A stretch of 64,000 nt of DNA from the NCBI GenBank assembly GCA_002783405.1, contig PFGG01000064.1:250200-314199 (forward strand), given 5' to 3'. This document shows, in pieces, positions 43,513 to 52,560 of this stretch. The notes below the pieces were generated by a model that was not told the DNA's origin, did no database searches, and saw only the letters and a program-made list of their open reading frames with translations. The translations under genes and the position numbers were made by a program. Position 1 is the first letter of the stretch. Every line of letters begins with the position of its first letter. The DNA comes from a bacterium (Candidatus Blackallbacteria) CG13_big_fil_rev_8_21_14_2_50_49_14 (lineage in GTDB: Bacteria > Cyanobacteriota > Sericytochromatia > UBA7694).

Positions 43513-44430
43513 ATGAGCTATCCTGAAAAGGTTCTGATTTATGAAGTGGGGCCACGTGATGGCCTACAAAATGAAGCCAAATTACTTTCAACCGAAACCA
43601 AACTGGGCTTGATCTCTGGCCTGGTTCAGAGTGGTCTGCGTGAGATTGAAATCGGTTCCTTTGTTCGGCCTGACCGTATTCCCCCCTTGGCAGATACCGA
43701 TCCCCTGGCCCGTGCACTGCCGCTTACGCCGGGCGTCCATTATTCGGCTTTGGTTCCCAATGCGAAGGGCTTAGAGCGGGCTATTTCTGCAGGGCTTCGC
43801 AAGGTTGCCATTTTTATGTCAGCGACCGAAAGTCACAATCAAAGCAATACCAACCGCAGTACCGCAGAAGCCCTGCAGCTTTACCGTGAGGTTGCCAAAG
43901 AGGCGCTGGCCCAGGGTATTCAGGTAAGGGCCTATTTATCGACGGTATTCGGCTGCCCTTACGAGGGCAAAGTGGAGGTTGAACAGGTTTTGCCCTTGCT
44001 TGAAGCGCTACTCGAAATGGGCGTTTATCAAATATCTTTGGGCGATACGATTGGCATTTCCAATCCTCGGGCCATGGAAGAAATGCTTTCGGCTATTCTT
44101 GCACGCTATTCCCTTCAGAGTTTTGCTTTGCATTTACACGATACACGCGGCACGGCTTTAGCAAACGCTTTGATTGGCTTGCAGATGGGTTTTACGACCT
44201 TTGATTCCGCGATCGGAGGATTGGGGGGGTGCCCCTATGCACCGGGAGCTTCGGGCAATCTGGCGACAGAGGATTTGGTCTATATGCTCCAGGAAATGGG
44301 GATTGAAACGGGGGTGCATTTGGGTAAACTGGTCGCAGTGAATCATTATTTACAAAAGAATTTGGGCAAAAAACTCAACAGCAAGTATGTCCAAACCATT
44401 CCATTTTCTGTTTCTGAGGCAAATTCATGA
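43513..44430 (+). CDS. mvaB: Hydroxymethylglutaryl-CoA lyase
   Basis: The 305-residue protein shows the enzyme's signatures: YEVGPRDGLQNE with the metal-binding Asp and catalytic Arg, IGSFVRPDRIPPLADTD, LHLHDTRGTALAN with metal-binding histidines, and GGLGGCPYAPGASGNLATED with the active-site cysteine. It cleaves HMG-CoA to acetyl-CoA and acetoacetate, the last step of leucine breakdown. The acyl-CoA carboxylase at the right edge of the window could be from the same pathway but is 18 kb away. The end overlaps the nuclease start by ATGA. Its place in an export operon is odd and may reflect only shared transcription. Confidence 0.9.
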   Translation: MSYPEKVLIYEVGPRDGLQNEAKLLSTETKLGLISGLVQSGLREIEIGSFVRPDRIPPLADTDPLARALPLTPGVHYSALVPNAKGLERAISAGLRKVAIFMSATESHNQSNTNRSTAEALQLYREVAKEALAQGIQVRAYLSTVFGCPYEGKVEVEQVLPLLEALLEMGVYQISLGDTIGISNPRAMEEMLSAILARYSLQSFALHLHDTRGTALANALIGLQMGFTTFDSAIGGLGGCPYAPGASGNLATEDLVYMLQEMGIETGVHLGKLVAVNHYLQKNLGKKLNSKYVQTIPFSVSEANS

Positions 44431-45302
44431 AAAATTGGTTTTCTAAACTCGCGCTTTCTGTTTTAGCTGGCTGTTCATTTTTATCAGCGATCAGTTCCCC
44501 TGCCTATGCCTGGTGGGATACCGGGCATATGATCACGGCCTGGATTGCTTACCAGGAATTGCGACCAGCGGTTCGCACAGAAGCAGATCGTCTGATTCAA
44601 TTGCTTGATTTTGCAGATGATCTCCCCCAGAAACGCCATTTCGTGCCTGTTTCAGTTTGGATGGATGAAACCAAAGCCCGAGGTTTGAAAACCTTTGACA
44701 ATTGGCATTATGCAAATATTCCCTATAATCCAGAGGGCTTATTGGCTCTCAATGCAGTGCCTGAAAGCAATATTATCAAGCAGATAGACAGCCTCAGTAA
44801 AACCTTGGAAAATCCCAAAGCCACAGATTTCGAGCGGGCCTTTGCTCTGCGAATTCTGATCCATTTGGTGGGGGATATTCATCAGCCTTTCCATGCGGTC
44901 AGCCGCTCTGACCATGCGCACCCTGATGGAGATCAAGGGGGCAATCTGGTCAAGCTTGAAGGCGTTCCCCAGAATAACCTTCACTTTTTTTGGGACAGTA
45001 CTGCAAATTACTTTCCCTCTGTCAAATCTGAGACCTGGGCAGGAAAAATTCCCAGCATGGCTGAAGAAGTTTTAAAAAAATATCCGCTTCAAGGTTTCAG
45101 CCAAAACTTGAGCTATGATCCCCAAGCCTGGGCCCAGGAGAGTTATAAATTAGCTGTTCAAGCAGGCTATGAAGCTCTGCCTCTGCATGGCCCTTTGTCT
45201 GAAAAATATATTCGCCAGGCCCAGGAAATCTGTTTGGTTCGTCTGGCTTTGGGGGGACATCGCTTGGCCGAATTATTAAATCAACGTATTATCAGAAAGT
45301 AA
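44427..45302 (+). CDS. Secreted S1/P1-type zinc nuclease
   Basis: The 291-residue protein has a signal peptide with cleavage expected at AYA|W, which would leave Trp29 as the mature N-terminus; in S1/P1 nucleases this N-terminal Trp is itself a zinc ligand. Other ligand motifs are WDTGHM, DNWHYANIPY, LVGDIHQPFHAV and QNNLHFFWDS, together giving the trinuclear zinc site. The enzyme cuts single-stranded DNA and RNA and removes 3'-phosphates, outside the cytoplasm. It overlaps the HMG-CoA lyase stop. The next gene is a second extracellular nuclease, so nucleic acid scavenging is likely. Confidence 0.9.
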   Translation: MKNWFSKLALSVLAGCSFLSAISSPAYAWWDTGHMITAWIAYQELRPAVRTEADRLIQLLDFADDLPQKRHFVPVSVWMDETKARGLKTFDNWHYANIPYNPEGLLALNAVPESNIIKQIDSLSKTLENPKATDFERAFALRILIHLVGDIHQPFHAVSRSDHAHPDGDQGGNLVKLEGVPQNNLHFFWDSTANYFPSVKSETWAGKIPSMAEEVLKKYPLQGFSQNLSYDPQAWAQESYKLAVQAGYEALPLHGPLSEKYIRQAQEICLVRLALGGHRLAELLNQRIIRK

Positions 45303-45330
45303 AATTCGGATTAAATCATTACAAAGACTC

Positions 45331-45360
45331 TTGAGCCCCGATCGCTGACATGCTTAAATA
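45331..45360 (+). promoter_or_regulatory. Candidate promoter of the endonuclease I gene
   Basis: TTGAGC (45331-45336), a 17-base spacer and TTAAAT (45354-45359) lie about 40 bases before the ATG, with AGAGGAGAG as the ribosome site. The endonuclease can thus be expressed apart from the upstream operon. Confidence 0.5.
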
Positions 45361-45399
45361 ATTACATCAGGTCATTATCCAGAGGAGAGAAATTCCCAA

Positions 45400-46452
45400 A
45401 TGAAACGTCCATTACTCGCAGCCGGAACCCTTGCTTTTGCCGCCTTACTGACTTCTTGTTCCTCCTTTTCTCCCACACTTTCCCCCCTTGCCAACCGCGC
45501 AGGCATTCCTTCACAAGTTCAAAGTTTTGGCGCGCCTTCACAATTTCAGCGTTTTTCAGCTGTTCCCCGCAATGCCGATTGGTATTCAGGCCTTTCTCCT
45601 CAACTTCAGCAATATTATGCAGCTGCCCGTGGCAAGACGGGTCTTGACCTCTTTAAAACCTTAAGCCAGATTATTGCCCAGAACCACCGTGCGATGGGAT
45701 ACCAGGATGCCAAATCCTATATGTATGCAGCCGTTGATCAGGTGGCTGCCCCTCTGCGCAATGCCCCTGGTGGTGTGATGGATCATTATTCCAATGTTTT
45801 TGTGGCTGGCCAGGGTGGCAATGGCAATATCTACCTTGAAAATGGCGACGAAAACCGCGATGGTCAAGCCCGTGATTTTATCAACTGTGAACATACTTGG
45901 CCGCAATCCTTCTTTAATAAAGTTGATCCCATGGTCTCTGATCTTCACCATATGTTCCCCACGCTTTCCAAGCCCAATGCCATGCGCAGCAATTATCCCT
46001 TTGGCATGAGCACCGGGCGCCAGGTGGTTTATTCTACCAGTGGCGGCTCGAAACTGGCTGTGATTGATAAAACTGGGAAAATGAGCCCTGCTGAAATTAC
46101 CCGGATTATGAATCTGCCCTATGAGAAACAACCCCATGATGTGATCAACCGCAATTTTGATATTGTGTTTGAGCCCATGAATGCACAAAAAGGCAATACT
46201 GCACGTGCCATGATGTATTTCTATCTGCGTTACTATAACCAGAATATTCGCGCAGGTGCTTTTGATGAAAAAGCCTTCTGGGATTCAAAAGTTCCGATGT
46301 TTATTGAATGGGCTGAAAAAGTGGATCCGATTGATGCCCAAGAACAACATCGCCATGAGCTGGCCTTTCAGAAACAGGGCAACCGCAATCCCTTTATTGA
46401 TATTCCCAATCTGGGCAGCTTGATTGGTGCACAGGTCATGCAGACGATTTAG
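45400..46452 (+). CDS. Endonuclease I family lipoprotein
   Basis: The 350-residue protein has a lipobox ALLTSC (Cys20). The catalytic region reads FINCEHTWPQSFF, SDLHHMFPTLSKPNAMRSN and YPFGM, the HNH-like zinc-finger-type motif of periplasmic and secreted endonuclease I (EndA/Vvn). These enzymes degrade DNA without sequence preference. About 60 residues before the domain are low-complexity and probably form a flexible tether from the membrane. It follows the S1/P1 nuclease by 97 bases with its own promoter and a strong terminator. Confidence 0.88.
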   Translation: MKRPLLAAGTLAFAALLTSCSSFSPTLSPLANRAGIPSQVQSFGAPSQFQRFSAVPRNADWYSGLSPQLQQYYAAARGKTGLDLFKTLSQIIAQNHRAMGYQDAKSYMYAAVDQVAAPLRNAPGGVMDHYSNVFVAGQGGNGNIYLENGDENRDGQARDFINCEHTWPQSFFNKVDPMVSDLHHMFPTLSKPNAMRSNYPFGMSTGRQVVYSTSGGSKLAVIDKTGKMSPAEITRIMNLPYEKQPHDVINRNFDIVFEPMNAQKGNTARAMMYFYLRYYNQNIRAGAFDEKAFWDSKVPMFIEWAEKVDPIDAQEQHRHELAFQKQGNRNPFIDIPNLGSLIGAQVMQTI

Positions 46453-46463
46453 TGAAAAGCTTT

Positions 46464-46498
46464 AAAAAGGGCGAAGAGAACTTCTCTTCGCCCTTTTT
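46464..46498. terminator. Bidirectional intrinsic terminator
   Basis: AAAAAGGGCGAAGAGA and TCTCTTCGCCCTTTTT form a perfect sixteen-base stem with a three-base loop. It ends the endonuclease gene on the + strand and the protease-barrel gene on the minus strand. Confidence 0.95.
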
Positions 46499-46509
46499 AT
46501 TTGGCGATT

Positions 46510-49500
46510 TTAAAAGATGTTGGCAAAACCGCCATAAAATTCAGGCCCCCGATCATAGGGGCCGATATCTTTGCCCAGCAGGGCTTTGCCCATGCCGATA
46601 TAGAGATTAAAGCTGTTGCGGTGATTGAGCACGGCTTCGGAGCGAAGTTCAATCCCTGTGGCAATATGGGGATAGGGGGTTCGTTTGGAGGGAAACCAGG
46701 CATCACCAGCATCGACAAACGCTGCGGCGGTTAGATTTTCAAGATAATGACCGCCCAGATTAAAATTCCAGTCTTTTATCAAGGGAAAGCGGTATTCCAG
46801 GCTGGCGGCAGCCATCATAGAACCTTGTAATTCTGCAATTTTGAAGCCGCGCAGGGGAATAATATTCTGAAAATTCAAGACCAGTAAATTGCTGAGGGGG
46901 GGGCCACCCAGCAGGGCCGGGCGTGTATCGCCTGTCATGGCAGTGGCATCCAGGCGATAGGCCAGGGTATGATCACCAAAGACGGGGATATAGTGGCGGA
47001 AATTTCCATTGGCAGCTAGAAAACTGTACTGACTGCCCAGCCAGGGGCCACCGGCGGATAGATTGAGATTGTAGCGGATGCCATCATTGTTGCGAATACT
47101 TTCATTGGCATTCCAACTGAGGTTGATGCTGTTATTCCAGCCCTGACGCAAGAGTTTATCGTCAATCAAGCCGCCCAGTTCAGAGCGCAGATTGGTTTGA
47201 TGGGAAGCTGAAATTTCCAGGCTGGCAAAACGGCGGATACGGGTGGCGTAAGTATCGCCTGTGCCTGGATTAAAAAGCGGGCGGGTGATTGAAAAGGCGA
47301 CCTGTTGATCGCGGGTAATAAAATAGGCACTGCCATCGGTGGCAAAGGACAAGAGGGGAGAATCACTGACTTCGAGCGCGAAGCTTGTATCAAACATGTG
47401 ATTGACATAGGCCGTACTAAAGCCAATTCTGGAACTGACCAGGCCATAGAGGGCCAAAACGTTCAGACTGTGTCTTTGAAGCAGGTCTGAGGCTTGGGCC
47501 AGAAAACCCACTTGATCCCCTTTTTCGTCTAGGCTTAAAACAGGTACCACCACTTCCAAACCAATCCAGGGAAGATAGGCCTGGGCAGGTGAAGTCTCAC
47601 CTGTTGGGGTCAGGTCTTTGTCAAGATCTGCCAAATAGGGCATGTCTGTGGCTTCTTTTTCGGCCTTACCTGGCTTGAGATCCTGTAACGCCACCCTTTC
47701 TAAACTGGTGCCTTGCGCGTGGTGCCGGATAAAATAAAGACTGTCTTGGCCCAATGCGGGGACTTCTAAGCCCGTATAGACATCGCTGAGAGGCTCCGTT
47801 TGCCTAGATTCAAGCTTATGTCGGTAGAGATTGGCAAAACCATTGCGCGTGGAGATGAAATACAGACTTTGACTGTCAGGGGCCCAAATGGCTTGTTTGT
47901 CGGCGTAGAGGGTGCTGGATTCTGTGAGCTGGCGGGAAGGGGCTTGCCCTTCAGCATCCAAAAGCAGTAGATTTTGACCTTCGCCAGGCAAATAGACTTC
48001 CACGACAATTTTTTGACCATCGGGTGACCACTGCAGCGCTTGGTATTGTCGGAGGTCAGGCGCTGTGACCAAGGTCTTTTCAATTTTTTGGTTTAAAAGA
48101 TCAAAAATGATGATCGAATCCCGTTGATTTTCTTCAAGTACCAGCGCCAATTTATCCCCTGCAGGTGACCAGGTGGGAGAGTGAAGGGTTTTTCCGGGAA
48201 GAAGGGTTTCTGCTTCCCCCAGCGCTTTGAGCTGATCTTTTTCTGTTTGCAGGGGTAAGATCTGGACGGTGCGTGTGGTATTTCCAAATTGATCGGGGAT
48301 CAAAAGGGTATAGGCCAGATGCTGACTGTCAGGGGCCCAGGCATAATCTGTGACCCGATCCACCAATTTGTTTTGAATTTTATCCAGTTCCAATTTCTCA
48401 GGGGGGTTGGCAGGGGTTTTGAAACCTGGCTCCTGAATTTCAGGGGGTTGGGTGGGCTCTGGTTGCGGTGATTTTTTTTGATTTTCTTTTTGGCGTTCCT
48501 GTTCGCCATAGGCTTTGAGCTGATTGAGATTGGCAATCATCAAAGGTTGAACAGGATAAATTTGCCCGCGAATCAGAGGATAACCCCCTGTGCTCTGATA
48601 AGCCAGCCATTTTCCATCGGGAGAGGGTTTGGGTAGATACCAGGTGCGGTTTGTACGAAAGGGTATCAGAGCCTGTGCCTGGGAAAGGGTTTCGCTGCGC
48701 GCTTCAATTTGTTCACGCGTGCGTTCTTCCAGGGCTTGACGCCAGTCGGCTTCAATTTGCAAAAGCGGTTTACCAAAGGTTAGCTGAATGGCTTGATAAA
48801 AGTCGCCACTGAGGTTGCGGTAGGTTTGCAGCAATTCAGGCAGTTTTTCCCGCCCATAACTTTCAAATATAAATTTGACGAGTGCATAGCCTTCGTTATA
48901 ACCTTCTGAGCCTTTTCCTGAGAGGGCCGTAAAGGCATTGCGTTCTGCTGGGGTCAGCAGAGAGCGGTTCAAGAGGTGCAGGCGCAGCATGCGATCATTT
49001 TCTGAGGCCCAGTATTCGGCTTCGTACTGCGCCAATCCTTCGGCAAACCAGGCTGGTAATCCGGCAGATTTGAACAGGTTTGAACCAAAGAGCCCTCTTT
49101 GCACGGCTAAAAAATTAAAAATATGCGTCATCTCATGCAGCAGGAATCGGTTGATCCCGATTGGGGCTTCAAGGGCAAAGCGGGGGTCGAGTACGATGCG
49201 GTTACGCGCAGGTTCTGCAAAACCATTCCAGAATTCGTCTTCATTGATGATCAATGAAATTTTCTCCTGTGGAGCCACACCCAAATCAGCTGTGATTTTT
49301 TCAAACCCCTCTTCTGCCACACGTGCAGCGAGCTTGGCCAATTGATCAAAGCCTTGGTAATAGTGAATTTTGAAATGGGGAGTTGAAATTTCCTGCCAAT
49401 GGCGTTCTGGGTGGTTGACGCTTGGGCCGAGAAAAGCATGGGCTGGGAAACTCGCAAAAAAACTCAAAGCGGCGCATAAGGCCATGAGACGACGATGGAG

Positions 49501-49518
49501 ATGGGGAGTTTTGCTCAT
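46510..49518 (-). CDS. Outer-membrane fusion: gluzincin peptidase, TolB-like propeller and Omp85-type barrel
   Basis: The 1002-residue protein has a signal peptide ending FPAHA. Residues about 40-270 form a peptidase MA-like zincin, with LLHEMTHIFNF (H128, E129, H132) and LPAWFAEGLAQYEAEYW (E160 as third ligand). A Pro-rich linker (about 345-385) leads to beta-propeller blades, YAWAPDSQHLAYTL, SPTWSPAGDKLALVLEE and ALQWSPDGQKIVVEVYL. The last 350 residues are beta strands ending LYIGMGKALLG and FYGGFANIF, with a terminal Phe, and GLYFIRH-like turns, as in BamA/TamA surface-antigen barrels. It would expose a protease and propeller at the outer membrane. It is convergent with the endonuclease gene. 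Confidence 0.8.
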   Translation of the reverse strand: MSKTPHLHRRLMALCAALSFFASFPAHAFLGPSVNHPERHWQEISTPHFKIHYYQGFDQLAKLAARVAEEGFEKITADLGVAPQEKISLIINEDEFWNGFAEPARNRIVLDPRFALEAPIGINRFLLHEMTHIFNFLAVQRGLFGSNLFKSAGLPAWFAEGLAQYEAEYWASENDRMLRLHLLNRSLLTPAERNAFTALSGKGSEGYNEGYALVKFIFESYGREKLPELLQTYRNLSGDFYQAIQLTFGKPLLQIEADWRQALEERTREQIEARSETLSQAQALIPFRTNRTWYLPKPSPDGKWLAYQSTGGYPLIRGQIYPVQPLMIANLNQLKAYGEQERQKENQKKSPQPEPTQPPEIQEPGFKTPANPPEKLELDKIQNKLVDRVTDYAWAPDSQHLAYTLLIPDQFGNTTRTVQILPLQTEKDQLKALGEAETLLPGKTLHSPTWSPAGDKLALVLEENQRDSIIIFDLLNQKIEKTLVTAPDLRQYQALQWSPDGQKIVVEVYLPGEGQNLLLLDAEGQAPSRQLTESSTLYADKQAIWAPDSQSLYFISTRNGFANLYRHKLESRQTEPLSDVYTGLEVPALGQDSLYFIRHHAQGTSLERVALQDLKPGKAEKEATDMPYLADLDKDLTPTGETSPAQAYLPWIGLEVVVPVLSLDEKGDQVGFLAQASDLLQRHSLNVLALYGLVSSRIGFSTAYVNHMFDTSFALEVSDSPLLSFATDGSAYFITRDQQVAFSITRPLFNPGTGDTYATRIRRFASLEISASHQTNLRSELGGLIDDKLLRQGWNNSINLSWNANESIRNNDGIRYNLNLSAGGPWLGSQYSFLAANGNFRHYIPVFGDHTLAYRLDATAMTGDTRPALLGGPPLSNLLVLNFQNIIPLRGFKIAELQGSMMAAASLEYRFPLIKDWNFNLGGHYLENLTAAAFVDAGDAWFPSKRTPYPHIATGIELRSEAVLNHRNSFNLYIGMGKALLGKDIGPYDRGPEFYGGFANIF

Positions 49519-49595
49519 GCAGAGTATTATACCAGGGAGAGCAAACCAAGCGAGAGCCCTGCCATAACTTATTCAATTTAAACCTTACTCAAAGC

Positions 49596-49624
49596 AAAAA
49601 AAACCTGAACCGAAGTTCAGGTTT
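49596..49624 (-). terminator. Intrinsic terminator of the downstream membrane protein gene
   Basis: AAACCTGAAC, a CGAA loop and GTTCAGGTTT make a ten-base stem. On the minus strand it is followed by a run of eight T, so it stops transcription from the gene at 49640-50398. Confidence 0.85.
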
Positions 49625-49639
49625 CTGATTGAAAGTGGC

Positions 49640-50398
49640 TTAAAAGCTAGGGATAGGAACCTGTTTCATGGTGATCATGAAATAGCTTGCAAAGAGGAAA
49701 ATCAGACAGCCTGCCCCGAAAAAGCTCCAACGGATTTTTGTTTTAAAGACCAAGGCCAGACCTGCAAAGAATAGGGCAATGGTATAAACCACGCTGACCA
49801 GATTGAAGCGATCCCCTCGCGTATTGTAGTCTTTACCGGACTCAAAGGATACATCTGCTTTTTTGAAGAGATCATTTGCGCCTTTGACCATGCCTTCTTC
49901 ATACATATTGCCTTCGTCATCAAGGTCATTTTTAAGCGCAAGCGTAAACAATTCAGTTTCGCTTAAGTCTTCGGTATCTTCTTTGGCTTGGGTGGCGTGT
50001 TTGGTCATCGGCAGGCCCAAGCTTTCGTAGGCATCCGCGCTCATTTGCCACGTATAGAGGTATCGCGCCATATCCATCAAACGCTCTTTGTTTTCAGGAT
50101 TTTTGGTGACTTTTGCTTCAGACAGAATCTGTTTCCCCAAAATATCTATTTGATAATCTTGGGCAATATTGATCATCGCGTCTGTTTTATCAGTGGCTGC
50201 TTTAATGGCAATCGTCGCCGCTTCAGCATAGGCCGTGGCTTGATTACCCCCCCACAAACTGGATTGAAAGCCAGCCCAAGCCGATCCCGTTGCTGCAAGA
50301 CCCAACAGAAGGGCTACAAACAACTCAAAAAGATCAAAGGGAAGATTTTTATCTTCACTTGAATCCGTTTTTTCTGTGAACTCAGAAATCTCAGACAT
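49640..50398 (-). CDS. Unknown membrane protein with three helices
   Basis: The 252-residue protein has a strong AAGGAG six bases before the ATG. One hydrophobic helix near 25-45 (LFVALLLGLAATGSAWAGFQ) is followed by a soluble helical domain (about 60-185) and two further helices near the C-terminus. The phrase AGFQSSLWGGNQATAYAEA after helix 1 looks conserved-family-like, but I cannot name the family. It is monocistronic, with its own terminator. No function is proposed. Confidence 0.72.
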   Translation of the reverse strand: MSEISEFTEKTDSSEDKNLPFDLFELFVALLLGLAATGSAWAGFQSSLWGGNQATAYAEAATIAIKAATDKTDAMINIAQDYQIDILGKQILSEAKVTKNPENKERLMDMARYLYTWQMSADAYESLGLPMTKHATQAKEDTEDLSETELFTLALKNDLDDEGNMYEEGMVKGANDLFKKADVSFESGKDYNTRGDRFNLVSVVYTIALFFAGLALVFKTKIRWSFFGAGCLIFLFASYFMITMKQVPIPSF

Positions 50399-50728
50399 AA
50401 ATTACTCCTTAAAAATAGTTGTTTTGTGTTCATATATTCTCAAAATGGATATATTACTGAACATTTTGGGCGTGAATAAATTTATAAATGAACACAGCAC
50501 GTGATCACGCAAATTTCAAGGGTCAATTATATGTGGTGCTTATTTGATTGTCAAATAAATGTTGAAAAAAATATAAATATTTGTTTTGTAAATTTAATAT
50601 TTTCTTTATTGATTATTTTATGAGTGCGCAACAGCGCTTGGTTTGCACCTCCTGAGATAAACTTGGCCCCTCTCTTAGGCTCTGATACAATGGCTCAAGA
50701 TATCCAATTTTTTTTCATAGAGGTTGCC
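50399..50728. other. 330-base AT-rich intergenic region with palindromes
   Basis: No gene is seen. The region is markedly AT-rich (about 50400-50620). It holds a perfect ten-base palindrome CGTGATCACG (50500-50509) and an inverted repeat TTATTTGA-TTG-TCAAATAA (50540-50558). Both lie between divergent genes and may be regulator sites. An in-frame upstream start for the next gene at 50624 is rejected, because GAGG and the signal peptide point to ATG 50729. Confidence 0.6.
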
Positions 50729-51994
50729 ATGCAAACCCTTTTTCTTGAAAAACTGAAAATTTCAGCAAAAATGTCCTTTCTGAGCTCTTGTCTTTTGCTG
50801 TGCTCAAGCCTGTCTGCTTGGGCGATGCCTTCAGAAGTGAATCAACTGGCTCAGGAACTCTCCCCTAAACTTGAACGCTTTTTAAGCCAAGAACTTCACC
50901 GTGAAAAAATTGGGGTTGAGATTACTCCCACTGAATTGTCTCAAAAGGATGCCGTCTATCGTTTGGGCGTTTCGAACCATGTTTTGCGAGATACCGTTTT
51001 TGATTTGCGTGTGCGCTTTGATAAAGAGCTGGCTGTGATTGAAGGGCGGGTTTTTTCTGCCGCAGAATATAAGCTTTTGGTAGAGACCGCTGAAAAGGTG
51101 TTTTCCAAAGGGGTACGCATTCATGTTGAACATTTTCCCTATGCTGCTGTTGAACCTGATTATGCCATTACCACCCAACCGGGCAGCAGTCTTTATGTAA
51201 AACCTATTGCGCAGGCCGGAGACAATCTTGCAACTCAGGTGCGTTTGGGAACTCCTCTTGAAATCTTGGAATACAGTGGCGATAAGCAGTTTGCACTTGT
51301 CAGAATCCTGGATGATGGCTATATTGCCTGGATTCAACGCAGTCATTTGCTTGAGACAGGGCAAGCTGCTTTTGAAGCTTGGCAAAAAAACCGCCAGGTG
51401 CTCATCATGCGCACTCTGAATGCGCCCCAATTGCTCTATTTCGGAACCCGCCTGCGTTTGATTCAGCAGAACCGGGATCATGTCTTGGCTGCCTTGCCAG
51501 GGGGCAAGCAAATTAAGTTGGCAAGTGATGATGTCGTGATTGAAAAGGGCCCCCCCCAATCCCCTGACCTTTCAGCTGTGATCAAAACGGCCCATCAGTA
51601 TCTTCCCAAATCCCCACAAGGAGGCGGAGCCTATCTTTGGGGGGGTACGTTTGGTAAGACCCTGGATTGCAGCGGTTTTATGCAAACGATTTTTAGGGTG
51701 AACCATGTCTATTTACCGCGCGATGCCGATCAACAGATGGGATTTACGCAGAGAGTGGGCAATACCCTGGCTCAACTCAGTGAACTCAAGCCCGGTGATC
51801 TTGTCTTTTTTAGTGGCAATCGCAAATATCCCACCCATGTGGGACTCTATTTGGGCAAAGGCAAAATCATTCATTCTTCACCCAAAGGACCCTATAGCGG
51901 GATTAAAATCAGCACCCTTCAAGGGGGGGGGGAATATGATAAATTTCTTCAAAGTATCTATTTCGGTGGCGGTCGTGTCACCCGATCACTTTAA
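50729..51994 (+). CDS. Secreted NlpC/P60 peptidoglycan hydrolase with SH3-like domain
   Basis: From ATG 50729 the product has 421 residues, with a signal peptide ending SAWA at residue 32. A bacterial SH3-like segment is visible around 150-210 (SLYVKPIAQAGDN to IAWIQRSHLLE). The NlpC/P60 domain occupies the last 130 residues: AYLWGGTFGKTLDCSGF (Cys314), LKPGDLVFFSG, PTHVGLYLG (His370) and IIHSS. This Cys-His-His enzyme cuts D-glutamyl links in cell-wall peptides. The N-terminal 120 residues are unassigned. Confidence 0.87.
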   Translation: MQTLFLEKLKISAKMSFLSSCLLLCSSLSAWAMPSEVNQLAQELSPKLERFLSQELHREKIGVEITPTELSQKDAVYRLGVSNHVLRDTVFDLRVRFDKELAVIEGRVFSAAEYKLLVETAEKVFSKGVRIHVEHFPYAAVEPDYAITTQPGSSLYVKPIAQAGDNLATQVRLGTPLEILEYSGDKQFALVRILDDGYIAWIQRSHLLETGQAAFEAWQKNRQVLIMRTLNAPQLLYFGTRLRLIQQNRDHVLAALPGGKQIKLASDDVVIEKGPPQSPDLSAVIKTAHQYLPKSPQGGGAYLWGGTFGKTLDCSGFMQTIFRVNHVYLPRDADQQMGFTQRVGNTLAQLSELKPGDLVFFSGNRKYPTHVGLYLGKGKIIHSSPKGPYSGIKISTLQGGGEYDKFLQSIYFGGGRVTRSL

Positions 51995-52092
51995 GTTGCC
52001 CTGCAGCCATTTGTTGCAGGGGGGCTTGTTTCATCTGGCTGGCTACATACCGTGAGGGCTATGCTTGAAGCAAGAACGAAAGGAGCATTTTT

Positions 52093-52560
52093 ATGCAGAA
52101 ACTTGTCACAGCGGTGTCACTATTTTTTAGTCTGAGTCTTGGCGCTTTTGCTGCTCCGTTTCAAATGGCGCAGGAACACCGCAATTTTCCTAAAGTCAAT
52201 GAAGCTGAGCGTGAAAATCGTTCTCAGTTGACAGACAATAAACACTATCGCGTCATTTATACGCCTTTGCCTGATCCCATTCCTTTGAATCAACATTTTC
52301 GTCTGAAATTGACGGTTCAAGATGCGCAAAATAAAGTCGTTGAGAACGCTAAAATCTATGTGGATGCAGATATGCCGACCCACAATCATGGCATGACTGT
52401 AAAACCGAAAGTGAAAGATTTGGGCAAAGGGATTTTTGAAGTTCGCGGTATGCTCTTTCATATGCCCGGTTTTTGGGAAATTTATGTATTGGTAGACCAT
52501 GCTGGAAAGAAAGAGAAGGCGGTTTTTGGTGTCACGGTTAAAATGTCTGCTCAAGATTAG
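52093..52560 (+). CDS. YtkA-like/FixH-like periplasmic protein
   Basis: The 155-residue protein has a signal peptide ending GAFAA. The mature part is a single immunoglobulin-like domain with ADMPTHNHGMTVKP and LFHMPGFWEIYVLV, the conserved His/Met-rich turn of YtkA-like domains, which may bind copper. AAAGGAGC lies before the ATG. The next gene, a di-heme peroxidase, starts inside this one. YtkA-like proteins near MauG-type hemoproteins recur in bacteria, so the pair may work together in the periplasm, but the reaction is not known. Confidence 0.7.
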   Translation: MQKLVTAVSLFFSLSLGAFAAPFQMAQEHRNFPKVNEAERENRSQLTDNKHYRVIYTPLPDPIPLNQHFRLKLTVQDAQNKVVENAKIYVDADMPTHNHGMTVKPKVKDLGKGIFEVRGMLFHMPGFWEIYVLVDHAGKKEKAVFGVTVKMSAQD

